Positions 19,104 through 26,877 of a stretch of 51,238 nt of DNA are shown piece after piece (positions within the stretch are counted from its first letter, which is position 1; each line of letters starts with the position of its first letter). Below the pieces are notes generated by a model. The model was not told where the DNA came from. It made no database searches and worked only from the letters and a program-made list of their open reading frames with translations. The position numbers and the translations under genes are program-made. The stretch is from Pseudobutyrivibrio sp. YE44 (lineage in GTDB: Bacteria > Bacillota > Clostridia > Lachnospirales > Lachnospiraceae). The DNA lies in NCBI RefSeq assembly GCF_900104335.1, contig NZ_FMXT01000016.1, forward strand, positions 1-51,238. Direction: 5' to 3'.

Positions 19104-20528
19104 ATGTCCTATACATCTTTGTGGTATTACATAATGGTAATACTGGCACTAATAATATTTTACTTACTACCTAAGCGTTTCAGCTGGGTAGTTTTATTTG
19201 TAACTAATTTTATATTTTATGCTTTTATTATTGGAAATAAATACTCGCTGTTGGTTTTGTTGGGCGTGATTCTATCTTCATATCTCAATGCTATTATTTT
19301 GTCTAGAAACAAATGGGGCATACATTCTGGTATAATGCTAACAATTGGTGTGAGCATTACATCCATACCTCTACTATTATGGAAAATCACAGATTTATTC
19401 CATGTTGAAGTGATTTCAGATAGAATGGCTATTATCGTTCCAATTGGTTTGTCTTTCTTTTCCCTACAGTTGATTGCTTATCAAATTGACGTATATAGAG
19501 GTCAAATACAGCCTCAAAGAAATCTATTCAAGTTTTGTACATTCGCAATGTTCTTTCCTCAGATTATTCAAGGTCCTATTCCAAGGTATAATCAGTTGGG
19601 TTCACAATTATTCAATAGAAAAGAATACAGTGAAGAAAATACAATTGCTGGGTTACAGTTAATACTATGGGGGTTCTTTCTTAAGCTAATGATTGCTGAC
19701 AAGGCTTCGATTGTTGTTGACGAAATTTTTAATAATTGGCAGGCATATAAAGGGATGTATGTTCTGGTTGGCGGAATATTGTATAGTATTCAGCTGTATG
19801 CAGATTTCTTGTCTTGCACGACTCTTTCCCAGGGTGTTGCCAAATTGTTTGGAATAGATTTAATGGATAATTTTAATCATCCATACTTTTCCCGTTCGGT
19901 TAAAGAATTCTGGAGGAGATGGCACATATCATTAAGTACATGGTTAAGAGATTATGTTTATTTCCCTCTTGGAGGAAGTAGGTGTGGACAGTTTAGAAAA
20001 TGGCTTAATGTATGTTTGACTTTTTTAATAAGCGGTTTATGGCATGGAAATTCCTTCAGATTTATTTTCTGGGGAATCTTGCATGCTTTTTATCAGATAT
20101 GTGAAGATGTTGGTTCGCTCTTGTTTGAAAGACGAAATCATCATGGCGATAAGAAAAGTGAATCACGAGTAATAACGCTGTTCTGCGTAATGCTAGGATG
20201 GATTATCTTTAGAGCGAATTCTCTTAAAATAGGGATAAAGATGATTATCAGCATTTTCACGTGTTTTAACTGGAATGTATTGGTAGATGATTCGTTACTC
20301 AGATTAGGTCTAGATATAAAAGAATGGATTGTGTTAATTCTTAGTATGATGGTTCTTTTGATTATAAGTCTTGTTCAAGAAAGAGGAATTGTAATTAAGG
20401 AAAAGGTCAATTCATTAGGAACTATCAAGAGATGGATAGTTTATTATGCTTGTATTGTATCCATTTGGATCATGGGGACATATGGATACGGATTTAATGC
20501 TGGTGATTTTATTTACGGAGGTTTTTAG
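19104..20528 (+). CDS. MBOAT family O-acyltransferase (AlgI/DltB type), copy 1
   Basis: A 474-residue polytopic protein of the membrane-bound O-acyltransferase family. F-W-R-R-W-H-I-S-L-S-T-W-L-R-D-Y (about residue 270) and L-I-S-G-L-W-H-G-N-S (about 310, with the family His) are diagnostic. MBOATs take an acyl group from a cytoplasmic donor and hand it to an extracytoplasmic partner that modifies a glycan. The next gene, six bases downstream, encodes an SGNH-like protein with an N-terminal anchor, forming such a pair. GCGGAAAG precedes ATG 19104. Confidence 0.92.
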   Translation: MSYTSLWYYIMVILALIIFYLLPKRFSWVVLFVTNFIFYAFIIGNKYSLLVLLGVILSSYLNAIILSRNKWGIHSGIMLTIGVSITSIPLLLWKITDLFHVEVISDRMAIIVPIGLSFFSLQLIAYQIDVYRGQIQPQRNLFKFCTFAMFFPQIIQGPIPRYNQLGSQLFNRKEYSEENTIAGLQLILWGFFLKLMIADKASIVVDEIFNNWQAYKGMYVLVGGILYSIQLYADFLSCTTLSQGVAKLFGIDLMDNFNHPYFSRSVKEFWRRWHISLSTWLRDYVYFPLGGSRCGQFRKWLNVCLTFLISGLWHGNSFRFIFWGILHAFYQICEDVGSLLFERRNHHGDKKSESRVITLFCVMLGWIIFRANSLKIGIKMIISIFTCFNWNVLVDDSLLRLGLDIKEWIVLILSMMVLLIISLVQERGIVIKEKVNSLGTIKRWIVYYACIVSIWIMGTYGYGFNAGDFIYGGF

Positions 20529-20533
20529 CAGGG

Positions 20534-21988
20534 ATGCATAAGCGTTTTACAATTATTAGAGTGATATTGTTTTGTCTTCCGTTGATAGGATTATTATTAG
20601 TAATTAATTATATACTCGAGCCAAAGTACACCATTGAAAATAGTGATTGGCCCACGACAAATTATATTGATTTTTATAATTTGGAACAGGATTCCATTGA
20701 TGTTTTATTTTTAGGCTCAAGTGTTGCTGCAAATGCATTCAATCCTCAGGAGTTATATTCAAAATATGGTATCACCAGTTATAATCTGGCAAGTGCTCAG
20801 CAGAGCTTGTTTATGAATTATTACTGGCTGAAAGAGGCATTGAGATATCAAAGTCCATCTGTGGTTGTAGTGGATACGAAGTTTTTATGGAATGTTCATC
20901 CAGAAGATTCAATCAATATGTCTGAGGGCCATATCAGAAGATGCTTGGATCCAATGAAATGGTCTTCTGTGAAAATGGAAGCCGTTCATGAACTGTGCAA
21001 ACTTGACGGCTCACAAGATGAGATGAGCTATTATTTTAAGAATAAACGCTATCATTCTAAGTGGACTTCATTATCGTCTCAGGATTTCCAAATGAGAGAT
21101 GATATCTCTTATCCATTGATGGGATTTGCGCTGAATTCAGATTATGTTTATGGTGAGTTTTCGGCGTTTGATCCAACAGATGAGGATGCTGTTGTTGAGT
21201 TTGCACCGTTGATGCAGGAGTATTTAGATAAAATCAGTGCTTTGTGTAAGGAGAATAATATTAGTCTGGTTTTAACTAGTATGCCAGGCGGAGTGATGAA
21301 TGATAGTTTTAACAACACGTTGGAAAAGTATGCCAGTGATAACGGTATAGCCTACTATAATTTTGCAGCTGCTGATTTGTATAGTGAGGTCGGAGCCGAG
21401 CTGCCACGGGAGAGCATCATAGAGCATGCTAATCTGTGGGGAAGCATTAAGTTGATGGATTATTTAGGAGGCGTTTTTACAAGTGAGTATGGCTTGAAGT
21501 CCCATAAGGATTTGACGTTTGAAGAATCAGTTTCCGATTATGAAAGTCTGAAGTACAACTGTGAGATTAAACATATTGAGAATCAGGTTGATTATTTGAA
21601 CGCAATTAATGTTGATAATTACGCTGTGTTTATAACAGCTAATCATGATTCTGATATTTTGTTTAGTGATGAGGTGAAGACAGCATTTTCTAATCTAGGA
21701 CTAAGGATTGACATGGAACAATATCCATATCACGGATATGTGGCGGCTATTATTGGCGGAGAAGTGGTTTGCGAGCAAGTATGCGCTGAGCCATATGGTG
21801 AGAAAGGAACCGTTGGAAATAAGATATACTCTATCAGTAATTCTGGTCTTAATGGAAATGGCCAGATTCAGCTAGACGGCCAGAATTTGTCTCGTACAGA
21901 TATTGGAACTAATATTGTTGTTTATGATATTAGACATAAGGTTGTTGTGGATAATGTTGTGCTATCGGGAGAAGAGGTTTTGAGGTGA
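20534..21988 (+). CDS. SGNH-like acylation partner with C-terminal ILEI-like domain
   Basis: A 484-residue protein with one N-terminal helix (about 8-27) and then an extracytoplasmic domain. F-L-G-S-S-V-A-A-N-A-F is SGNH block I with its serine; H-A-N-L-W-G-S-I-K (about residue 300) resembles the terminal His block. From about 355 on comes a separate domain: Y-A-V-F-I-T-A-N-H-D, Y-V-A-A-I-I-G-G and a final G-T-N-I-V-V-Y-D pattern that resembles the ILEI/FAM3 carbohydrate-associated fold. The latter is from memory of the family and moderately sure. It probably O-acylates a surface glycan with the MBOAT upstream. Confidence 0.65.
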   Translation: MHKRFTIIRVILFCLPLIGLLLVINYILEPKYTIENSDWPTTNYIDFYNLEQDSIDVLFLGSSVAANAFNPQELYSKYGITSYNLASAQQSLFMNYYWLKEALRYQSPSVVVVDTKFLWNVHPEDSINMSEGHIRRCLDPMKWSSVKMEAVHELCKLDGSQDEMSYYFKNKRYHSKWTSLSSQDFQMRDDISYPLMGFALNSDYVYGEFSAFDPTDEDAVVEFAPLMQEYLDKISALCKENNISLVLTSMPGGVMNDSFNNTLEKYASDNGIAYYNFAAADLYSEVGAELPRESIIEHANLWGSIKLMDYLGGVFTSEYGLKSHKDLTFEESVSDYESLKYNCEIKHIENQVDYLNAINVDNYAVFITANHDSDILFSDEVKTAFSNLGLRIDMEQYPYHGYVAAIIGGEVVCEQVCAEPYGEKGTVGNKIYSISNSGLNGNGQIQLDGQNLSRTDIGTNIVVYDIRHKVVVDNVVLSGEEVLR

Positions 21989-22030
21989 GAGTTTAGTTGG
22001 TAATTTGTGCGAATGTGTGAGGGGATTTTT

Positions 22031-22774
22031 ATGGGTGAGTCTGGGAAATTTGAATTGGAAGAACAAGTTGAAAAATATATTTCTAGGTATATTCGCTCCG
22101 AAAATGGAACCTTGCTGGTAGAGCAAACTAGCGAGTTCGCTTGGATTGACTGCTATAGCGTATTTGGCGATTACGTGGGCAAGAATCTTAATTCAGATGA
22201 GATAGACCGATTGGCATTAAAACTATTTACATATCTAGCAAACTGGAGCATGTACTCGCGTGGAACGTTTCTAATGGATTATAACTACAGGACTCATTAC
22301 GATGCGGTTAGGATATTAGTTGATTTTGAATATGCGGATTTGTATGGCAGGAGATATTTTAGCTCAGTTGGAAACGGACGTGGGTTATCAAGTGATTATG
22401 AAGAGTATATAAGCGCAGTTATGGAGTTGAAACGTGAATTGGAAGTAGCATACGCTAAGTATAAGCGGAACAATGATACTGTATCTGAAATATTGATTTC
22501 GAAGGTAATGCTTGGAGCTCTTGGCTGCGTACCAGCGTATGATACTTGTTTAAATTATGCGCTCACTAAATTGCAAATAGCTCCTAAGACGTTTTCTGGA
22601 AATTCTTTGAAGGCGGTACTTAAGTATTGTGAAGACGATGGGAAACAGATTGAGTCTTGCCGCTCCACTTTGATAAATGAAACTGGAATTGAATATCCCG
22701 ATATGAAAATAATAGACATGGCGCTTTGGATGTATGGAAGAAAGGATGATTCTTCCAAAACAGATGTTATGTGA
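22031..22774 (+). CDS. Uncharacterised soluble protein of accessory block
   Basis: About 247 residues from ATG 22031, which has GAGGGGA five bases upstream; GTG 22007 and ATG 22013 are weaker starts. No membrane segment or signal peptide. Distinct blocks are Y-L-A-N-W-S-M-Y-S-R-G-T-F-L-M (about residue 70) and S-K-V-M-L-G-A-L-G-C-V-P-A-Y-D (about 160). I recall similar blocks in conserved hypothetical proteins from variable genome regions but know no function. It begins an insert between two MBOAT/SGNH pairs and is followed by a four-helix membrane protein. Confidence 0.6.
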   Translation: MGESGKFELEEQVEKYISRYIRSENGTLLVEQTSEFAWIDCYSVFGDYVGKNLNSDEIDRLALKLFTYLANWSMYSRGTFLMDYNYRTHYDAVRILVDFEYADLYGRRYFSSVGNGRGLSSDYEEYISAVMELKRELEVAYAKYKRNNDTVSEILISKVMLGALGCVPAYDTCLNYALTKLQIAPKTFSGNSLKAVLKYCEDDGKQIESCRSTLINETGIEYPDMKIIDMALWMYGRKDDSSKTDVM

Positions 22775-22827
22775 GTGTATTCACTCAATCGGTATGACAT
22801 ATGTGATAAGTGGAAGCTAGGAGAAGG

Positions 22828-23703
22828 ATGTTGACATTATTTAAAAATGGTAGTTTAACAGGATATTCAAACGAAGAGATTGAAAAACGGAAGATAAAAT
22901 CCATCTTAAAACGAGAAGGATATACTTTTAATCGGAACTTTATAGATATCGAGGCTGATAGTGTTTTTGATTTGATAACCCATTCAGATGACAAGTATTT
23001 TATTTTTATTGATAATAACGTGGAATTGAAATGGGAGTTTACTAAAAATTTTGAAAAAGTTCTAGATAAGAATGATTGGTGTAAAATACAAGCGGAAGTG
23101 ATAAGAATAATCAACTTACGTGAATTCACAATCCTCAATAAAAAAGCCAGAAAACAAGCATTGAGTATGCTTGGGACGGCAATTGCAACTGTAGAGTGTT
23201 ATGAGGAAGCAAGAAAGATTTTGCTAGACACAGAAGTGTACGTGCGTGAGAGCGCGAAAGAAACAGTAAGAAATTGGCTCCTAATATTTACTCTTGGGAA
23301 CATTGGTATCCTTATTGCTTGTGTAGTATGTAATTATTTTTTCAATGTATGGACAAATATGATAAATGTGCTTACACCTTGTTTTTTTGGGGTATTAGGT
23401 GGATGTTTTTCTATATTGGTGAAATCAAGGAAAAATGTATTAGAATATAATATTGGTGCAGGTATTGGGGTGATTTTTGTAGATTTTCTAGTCAGAATCA
23501 CAATTAGTGGTTTGGCTGCATATATTTTATTTTTGGCTTTTGATGCAGGTATTATAAGCATTTCAATAGATGGAGATATCAGCCGTAATTCGTTAAGAAT
23601 TATTCTTTATATAACAGCGGGGTTTAGTGAAAGACTTGTTCCATCCCTGCTGGAACGTTTGGAAAAGGTTTTTGAAAAAGTAAAAATTGGTTCTAGCCAT
23701 TGA
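22828..23703 (+). CDS. Uncharacterised protein: soluble N-terminus, four C-terminal helices
   Basis: About 291 residues. The first 155 are charged and soluble. Four hydrophobic segments then lie at about 155-175, 185-205, 215-240 and 255-275, ending in G-F-S-E-R-L-V-P-S-L-L-E-R-L. ATG 22828 follows GGAG by four bases; GTG 22810 is upstream in frame. The layout, a sensor-like cytoplasmic domain joined to a small helical bundle, resembles membrane effectors, and it follows the 247-residue protein by 53 bp. Any effector or defence role is inference from shape and context. Confidence 0.55.
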   Translation: MLTLFKNGSLTGYSNEEIEKRKIKSILKREGYTFNRNFIDIEADSVFDLITHSDDKYFIFIDNNVELKWEFTKNFEKVLDKNDWCKIQAEVIRIINLREFTILNKKARKQALSMLGTAIATVECYEEARKILLDTEVYVRESAKETVRNWLLIFTLGNIGILIACVVCNYFFNVWTNMINVLTPCFFGVLGGCFSILVKSRKNVLEYNIGAGIGVIFVDFLVRITISGLAAYILFLAFDAGIISISIDGDISRNSLRIILYITAGFSERLVPSLLERLEKVFEKVKIGSSH

Positions 23704-23778
23704 TAGTTTGGGGATTATGGAATCAGATAGCTAAAGAGGGGATGCGTTGATTGCCAAAACTGGCGGGCTTAAGTCTAG

Positions 23779-23784
23779 TATAAT
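23779..23784 (+). promoter_or_regulatory. Possible -10 element before the zinc-ribbon gene
   Basis: A TATAAT preceded by TAG lies 55 bp before the small zinc-ribbon gene. No good -35 box is found at 16-18 bp, so it is weakly supported. Confidence 0.3.
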
Positions 23785-23838
23785 CTTTAGGCAAACTTAT
23801 GAGGATGAAGGATGTTGCTAAATTAATGGAGGGTATGT

Positions 23839-24018
23839 ATGGAGGATAGAGGAGAACCAATCATGTACACATGCAACATGTGTCAAATGAACTTTCAATC
23901 AAAGAAGTGCCCTAAATGCAGAAAGCTTGGTATTAAAGTATATAAAGATCAGATAGGTGATCGTTCAAAGAACAATCCGACGGATATGAATGCATTTTTT
24001 AATAAGAAAGGACAATAA
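23839..24018 (+). CDS. 59-residue zinc-ribbon protein
   Basis: A short gene from ATG 23839 to TAA 24016-24018 with GGAGGG five bases upstream. The product carries C-N-M-C followed ten residues later by C-P-K-C, a compact four-cysteine zinc ribbon (about residues 12-27), then a basic tail. Its stop overlaps the ATG of the next membrane-protein gene (TAATG), so the two are translationally coupled. It may be a small DNA- or protein-binding partner; function is unknown. Confidence 0.7.
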   Translation: MEDRGEPIMYTCNMCQMNFQSKKCPKCRKLGIKVYKDQIGDRSKNNPTDMNAFFNKKGQ

Positions 24019-24575
24019 TGATAATTGATGCTTTTTTTAGTGCGATGGAGCAAGTACGCCGTTTTACTGATAAATATGAGAAATGGTTTGTGGCCAATAA
24101 GAGGCGTATAGAAATTTTTAATTTAGTTCAGTTTTTTGTATTTGCAATTATTTACATAAAGTCCAGGAATACGCTTGTAATAAATATAGCGTTTCCTCTG
24201 TATTTCTTTTTGTTGTATGTTGAAAATGTATTTGGTTGTTGTAAATCAATTAGGATTTTTCTGAAGACGTTATTCCTTTATTTGATTGGATTTTGCTTTT
24301 TGTTGTGGGCCTTATGGGGCCAATTGCTACGATATAACTTATTGACATTTATATTGACAGTAATACTGTATTGTGCACTTTGGATTTTTATTTCAGTTTT
24401 AGCAGACTCGGATGTAGCGTTGCTAGGAAATGAGATAATAGCAGGAATCTCCACAACCATCTTCTCAATAGCTACCTTTGTGCTAGCTTTAATTATGAAA
24501 AGCTTACCAGGAGATGAGGTCTTTTCAGAATATTATGATGGAAATGAAGATGCTCTTCTACAAGCTTTTTTTTGA
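24018..24575 (+). CDS. Membrane protein, proximal part of a gene split at a T8 tract
   Basis: 185 residues with about five hydrophobic segments (from about residue 35 to 165) and a short hydrophilic end. It stops at TGA 24573-24575, immediately after eight T residues. With seven T the frame would join the following open stretch, giving a protein of 242 residues that runs smoothly L-L-Q-A-F-F-D-H-E-K-M-A. I therefore think the two parts were, or can be, one protein. Start ATG 24018 follows AAAGGAC and overlaps the zinc-ribbon stop. Not recognised as a known family. Confidence 0.6.
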   Translation: MIIDAFFSAMEQVRRFTDKYEKWFVANKRRIEIFNLVQFFVFAIIYIKSRNTLVINIAFPLYFFLLYVENVFGCCKSIRIFLKTLFLYLIGFCFLLWALWGQLLRYNLLTFILTVILYCALWIFISVLADSDVALLGNEIIAGISTTIFSIATFVLALIMKSLPGDEVFSEYYDGNEDALLQAFF

Positions 24576-24747
24576 TCATGAAAAAATGGCAATTGGATTA
24601 TTTGAGTATGGCTTGTTAAGCTTCATCGAAAGAGCTTTTGTTTTGTTCTTGCCTATTATGGCGTTGAGCTCTGTTAGTATTATTCTGGTGAAAATCAAAG
24701 AGTATAGGTTGAAAAAGGCGGAGGCGTTTGTGGAGGTAAGTGATTAA
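24514..24747 (+). CDS. Distal part of the split membrane-protein gene
   Basis: This frame holds F-D-H-E-K-M-A-I-G-L-F-E-Y-G followed by one strong membrane helix (A-F-V-L-F-L-P-I-M-A-L) and a basic tail. The potential ATG starts at 24514, 24535, 24544 and 24550 all lack a ribosome site at proper spacing, which supports it being the 3' half of the preceding gene. A separate small membrane protein is the alternative. The overlap with the proximal frame is 62 bp. Confidence 0.4.
   Translation: MRSFQNIMMEMKMLFYKLFFDHEKMAIGLFEYGLLSFIERAFVLFLPIMALSSVSIILVKIKEYRLKKAEAFVEVSD
24566..24573 (+). repeat. T8 homopolymer at the frame junction
   Basis: Eight consecutive T lie at the exact point where the proximal frame ends and the distal frame would continue. 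Loss of one T fuses the frames. It can be a phase-variable tract, a transcriptional-slippage site, a recent mutation or a sequencing error. Confidence 0.6.
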
Positions 24748-24794
24748 TAGTGAGTCTGAAATGAAAAATGAGGTGTATGATAACTTTAAAACGC

Positions 24795-24824
24795 ACGCAA
24801 AAACGCACGCGTGCGTTTTTGCGT
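24795..24824. promoter_or_regulatory. Perfect 30-bp GC-rich palindrome upstream of AlbA_2 regulator
   Basis: The 15 bases 24795-24809 are the exact reverse complement of 24810-24824; the core reads CGCACGCGTGCG. It lies 56 bp before the GTG start of the AlbA_2 gene and stands out in AT-rich DNA. A related palindrome follows the same gene. It could be an operator for the regulator, a terminator for the genes before it, or the end of a mobile unit. Confidence 0.75.
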
Positions 24825-24879
24825 TGAAGAAAGTCACGATTCGTGTTAACATCTAATAAAAGAAGCTTTGGAGGTACAG

Positions 24880-26535
24880 GTGGTGCGCACTATTCCGGAA
24901 AAAGAAAATCTATCTATTGAGTTTAAAAGTGATATAGAAGGATTCAATGAAAATGACTTGGTTGCGGAAATTGTTGGTATGACTAATACAGAAGGTGGAT
25001 ATTTATATCTAGGGGTAGAAGATGATGGTAGTATAACTGGGCTGTCAGAGAAGCATCGAGATCCAATAGGGTTAATGGCCTTAGTCGCGAATAAGACTGT
25101 GCCATCAGTGGCAGTTCGTGCTGAAATATTAGAGGAAACGGGTAACGAAGTAATGCAAATAGCGATACCAATGAGTAGAACTATTGTGGCAACATCCGAT
25201 GGAAAAATTCAACGCAGAAGATTAAAGGCAGATGGCACACCCGAGAATGTACCTATGTATCCGTTTGAAATCCCTAATAGGTTATCAACATTAAATATGC
25301 TTGATTTTTCTGCTCAGATATTGGAAGGTGCAACCATAGATGACTTAGATGAAAGAGAGCGAGTTCGATTAAGAAACATAATAAGATATAGGAAGGGTGA
25401 TAATTCTCTATTAGAATTAAATGACATGGAATTAGACAAAGCTCTTCGTATAGTGACAGAAGATTCTTCTGGAATACATCCAACCGTAACGGGCATGCTT
25501 TTAATAGGCAAAGAAGAACGATTAGAAGAGTTAATGCCTACGGCAAAGGCGATGTTTCAAGTGTTAGAAGGAACGAAGATTAGAAAAAATGAACAGCTAT
25601 CAAAGCCACTCTTGGCTACATTTGAGTTATTTGAGGAGTATATAAAAGCATGGAATCCTGAGCGAGAAATGGAGTATGGCTTGTTTAGAGTTCCAATACC
25701 AGAGTTTTCTGAAGCTGCATTACGAGAAGGATTGGTTAATGCCTTTTGCCACAGGGATTACACAATCCTTCAATCGGTTAGAGTTGCCATTGAGGATGAG
25801 GGGTTAACTATTAGTAGTCCAGGTGGGTTTGTAGAAGGTGTAAATATAAAGAATTTGCTAACTGTGGAACCTCATGGCCGTAATCAAACTTTGGCTGATG
25901 CGTTAAAAAGAATTGGATTAGCAGAAAAAACGGGAAGAGGTATTGATAGAATTTTCGAGGGGTCGATAGTTTATGGAAGACCATTGCCAGACTATTCAGA
26001 GTCTACATCAACGTATGTAAAGCTATTTATTCAAAGAGCGGAGCCTGATTTGCAGTTTACAAAAATGATTTCAAACGAGGAAAACCGCCTTGGCAGATCA
26101 TTACCAATTAATTCTTTGTTAATATTGTCATGTTTACAAAGTCATAGACGCTTGGATATCAATAGTATTTCCAATGTAGTAAATATAAGCGAGAGCCGAA
26201 CTAAACAAAATATCGAAAAATTGGTAGAAGCAGGTTTGGTCGAGGCTGTGGGTAGCAATAGATCACGTGAATATATTCTAAGTGCTAAGGTATATAAAGA
26301 ACAGGACAATGTGGTTGGCTACATAAGACAAACAGGCATTGATTCATTAAAATATGAGGAACTTATAGTCGAGTTGGCCACACGACAAAATGGTTTTGTA
26401 TCTAGAGAAAATGTCGTGGATTTACTAAACGTTACTCAGCCTCAGGCGTATCGATTATTAAAGAAGCTTGTAAAAAAAGAACGTCTTGAAATGGTTGGTG
26501 CAGGGCGCAAGGCAAGATATAGGTTAATAAAATAA
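24880..26535 (+). CDS. AlbA_2 / ATP-binding (AAA_4-type) transcriptional regulator
   Basis: About 551 residues. L-S-I-E-F-K-S-D at the N-terminus and N-T-E-G-G-Y-L-Y-L-G-V-E-D-D-G form the Schlafen AlbA_2 nucleic-acid-binding domain (to about 130). L-R-E-G-L-V-N-A-F-C-H-R-D-Y (about 285) is the signature of the C-terminal ATPase-like HATPase_c_4 region; G-R-G-I-D-R-I-F follows. Two winged-helix segments lie at about 410-475 and 490-550. GTG 24880 is five bases after GGAGG; TTG 24868 and GTG 24883 are alternatives. Near-identical palindromes bracket the gene, which hints at self-regulation. Confidence 0.8.
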   Translation: MVRTIPEKENLSIEFKSDIEGFNENDLVAEIVGMTNTEGGYLYLGVEDDGSITGLSEKHRDPIGLMALVANKTVPSVAVRAEILEETGNEVMQIAIPMSRTIVATSDGKIQRRRLKADGTPENVPMYPFEIPNRLSTLNMLDFSAQILEGATIDDLDERERVRLRNIIRYRKGDNSLLELNDMELDKALRIVTEDSSGIHPTVTGMLLIGKEERLEELMPTAKAMFQVLEGTKIRKNEQLSKPLLATFELFEEYIKAWNPEREMEYGLFRVPIPEFSEAALREGLVNAFCHRDYTILQSVRVAIEDEGLTISSPGGFVEGVNIKNLLTVEPHGRNQTLADALKRIGLAEKTGRGIDRIFEGSIVYGRPLPDYSESTSTYVKLFIQRAEPDLQFTKMISNEENRLGRSLPINSLLILSCLQSHRRLDINSISNVVNISESRTKQNIEKLVEAGLVEAVGSNRSREYILSAKVYKEQDNVVGYIRQTGIDSLKYEELIVELATRQNGFVSRENVVDLLNVTQPQAYRLLKKLVKKERLEMVGAGRKARYRLIK

Positions 26536-26542
26536 ACGCACG

Positions 26543-26566
26543 CCAAAACACACGCGTGCGTTTTGG
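26543..26566. promoter_or_regulatory. 24-bp palindrome (one mismatched pair) after the AlbA_2 gene
   Basis: CCAAAACACACG pairs with CGTGCGTTTTGG with one mismatch. The ACACGCGTGCGTTTT portion matches the core of the palindrome at 24795. It begins eight bases after the stop codon, where a terminator or operator would sit. ACGCACGC also stands just before each palindrome as a direct repeat. Confidence 0.65.
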
Positions 26567-26625
26567 AATAATGCTGAATAAGGTAAACAATTTTTGTATT
26601 AATAATTCTAACAATTACATGCATA

Positions 26626-26865
26626 ATGCTAAGTAAAATAGATAAGCATGTGGATTATAAAACAATGACATTTTTTGGAGAAGCGCTGAATAGCCCGCAT
26701 GAATATCTGGTTACATCAAAGGGAAAATATACTGAAGAGATTTCTTTGGATTCACTGTGCATGGATAATCAATATATCAAAATGAGCCTTGAAGGAAAGA
26801 CCACGCGGTTTAGCTGTGATATAGAGGTTGGCGATATATTACGTGAAAATGATGTTAAAGAATAG
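26626..26865 (+). CDS. Small uncharacterised protein before MBOAT copy 2
   Basis: 79 residues, hydrophilic, no membrane segment and no motif I recognise. There is no convincing ribosome site before ATG 26626; an internal start at ATG 26665 is possible. The stop lies 12 bp before the second MBOAT gene. It may be a small real gene or the residue of a longer one. Confidence 0.4.
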   Translation: MLSKIDKHVDYKTMTFFGEALNSPHEYLVTSKGKYTEEISLDSLCMDNQYIKMSLEGKTTRFSCDIEVGDILRENDVKE

Positions 26866-26877
26866 GTTATTAAGGAT

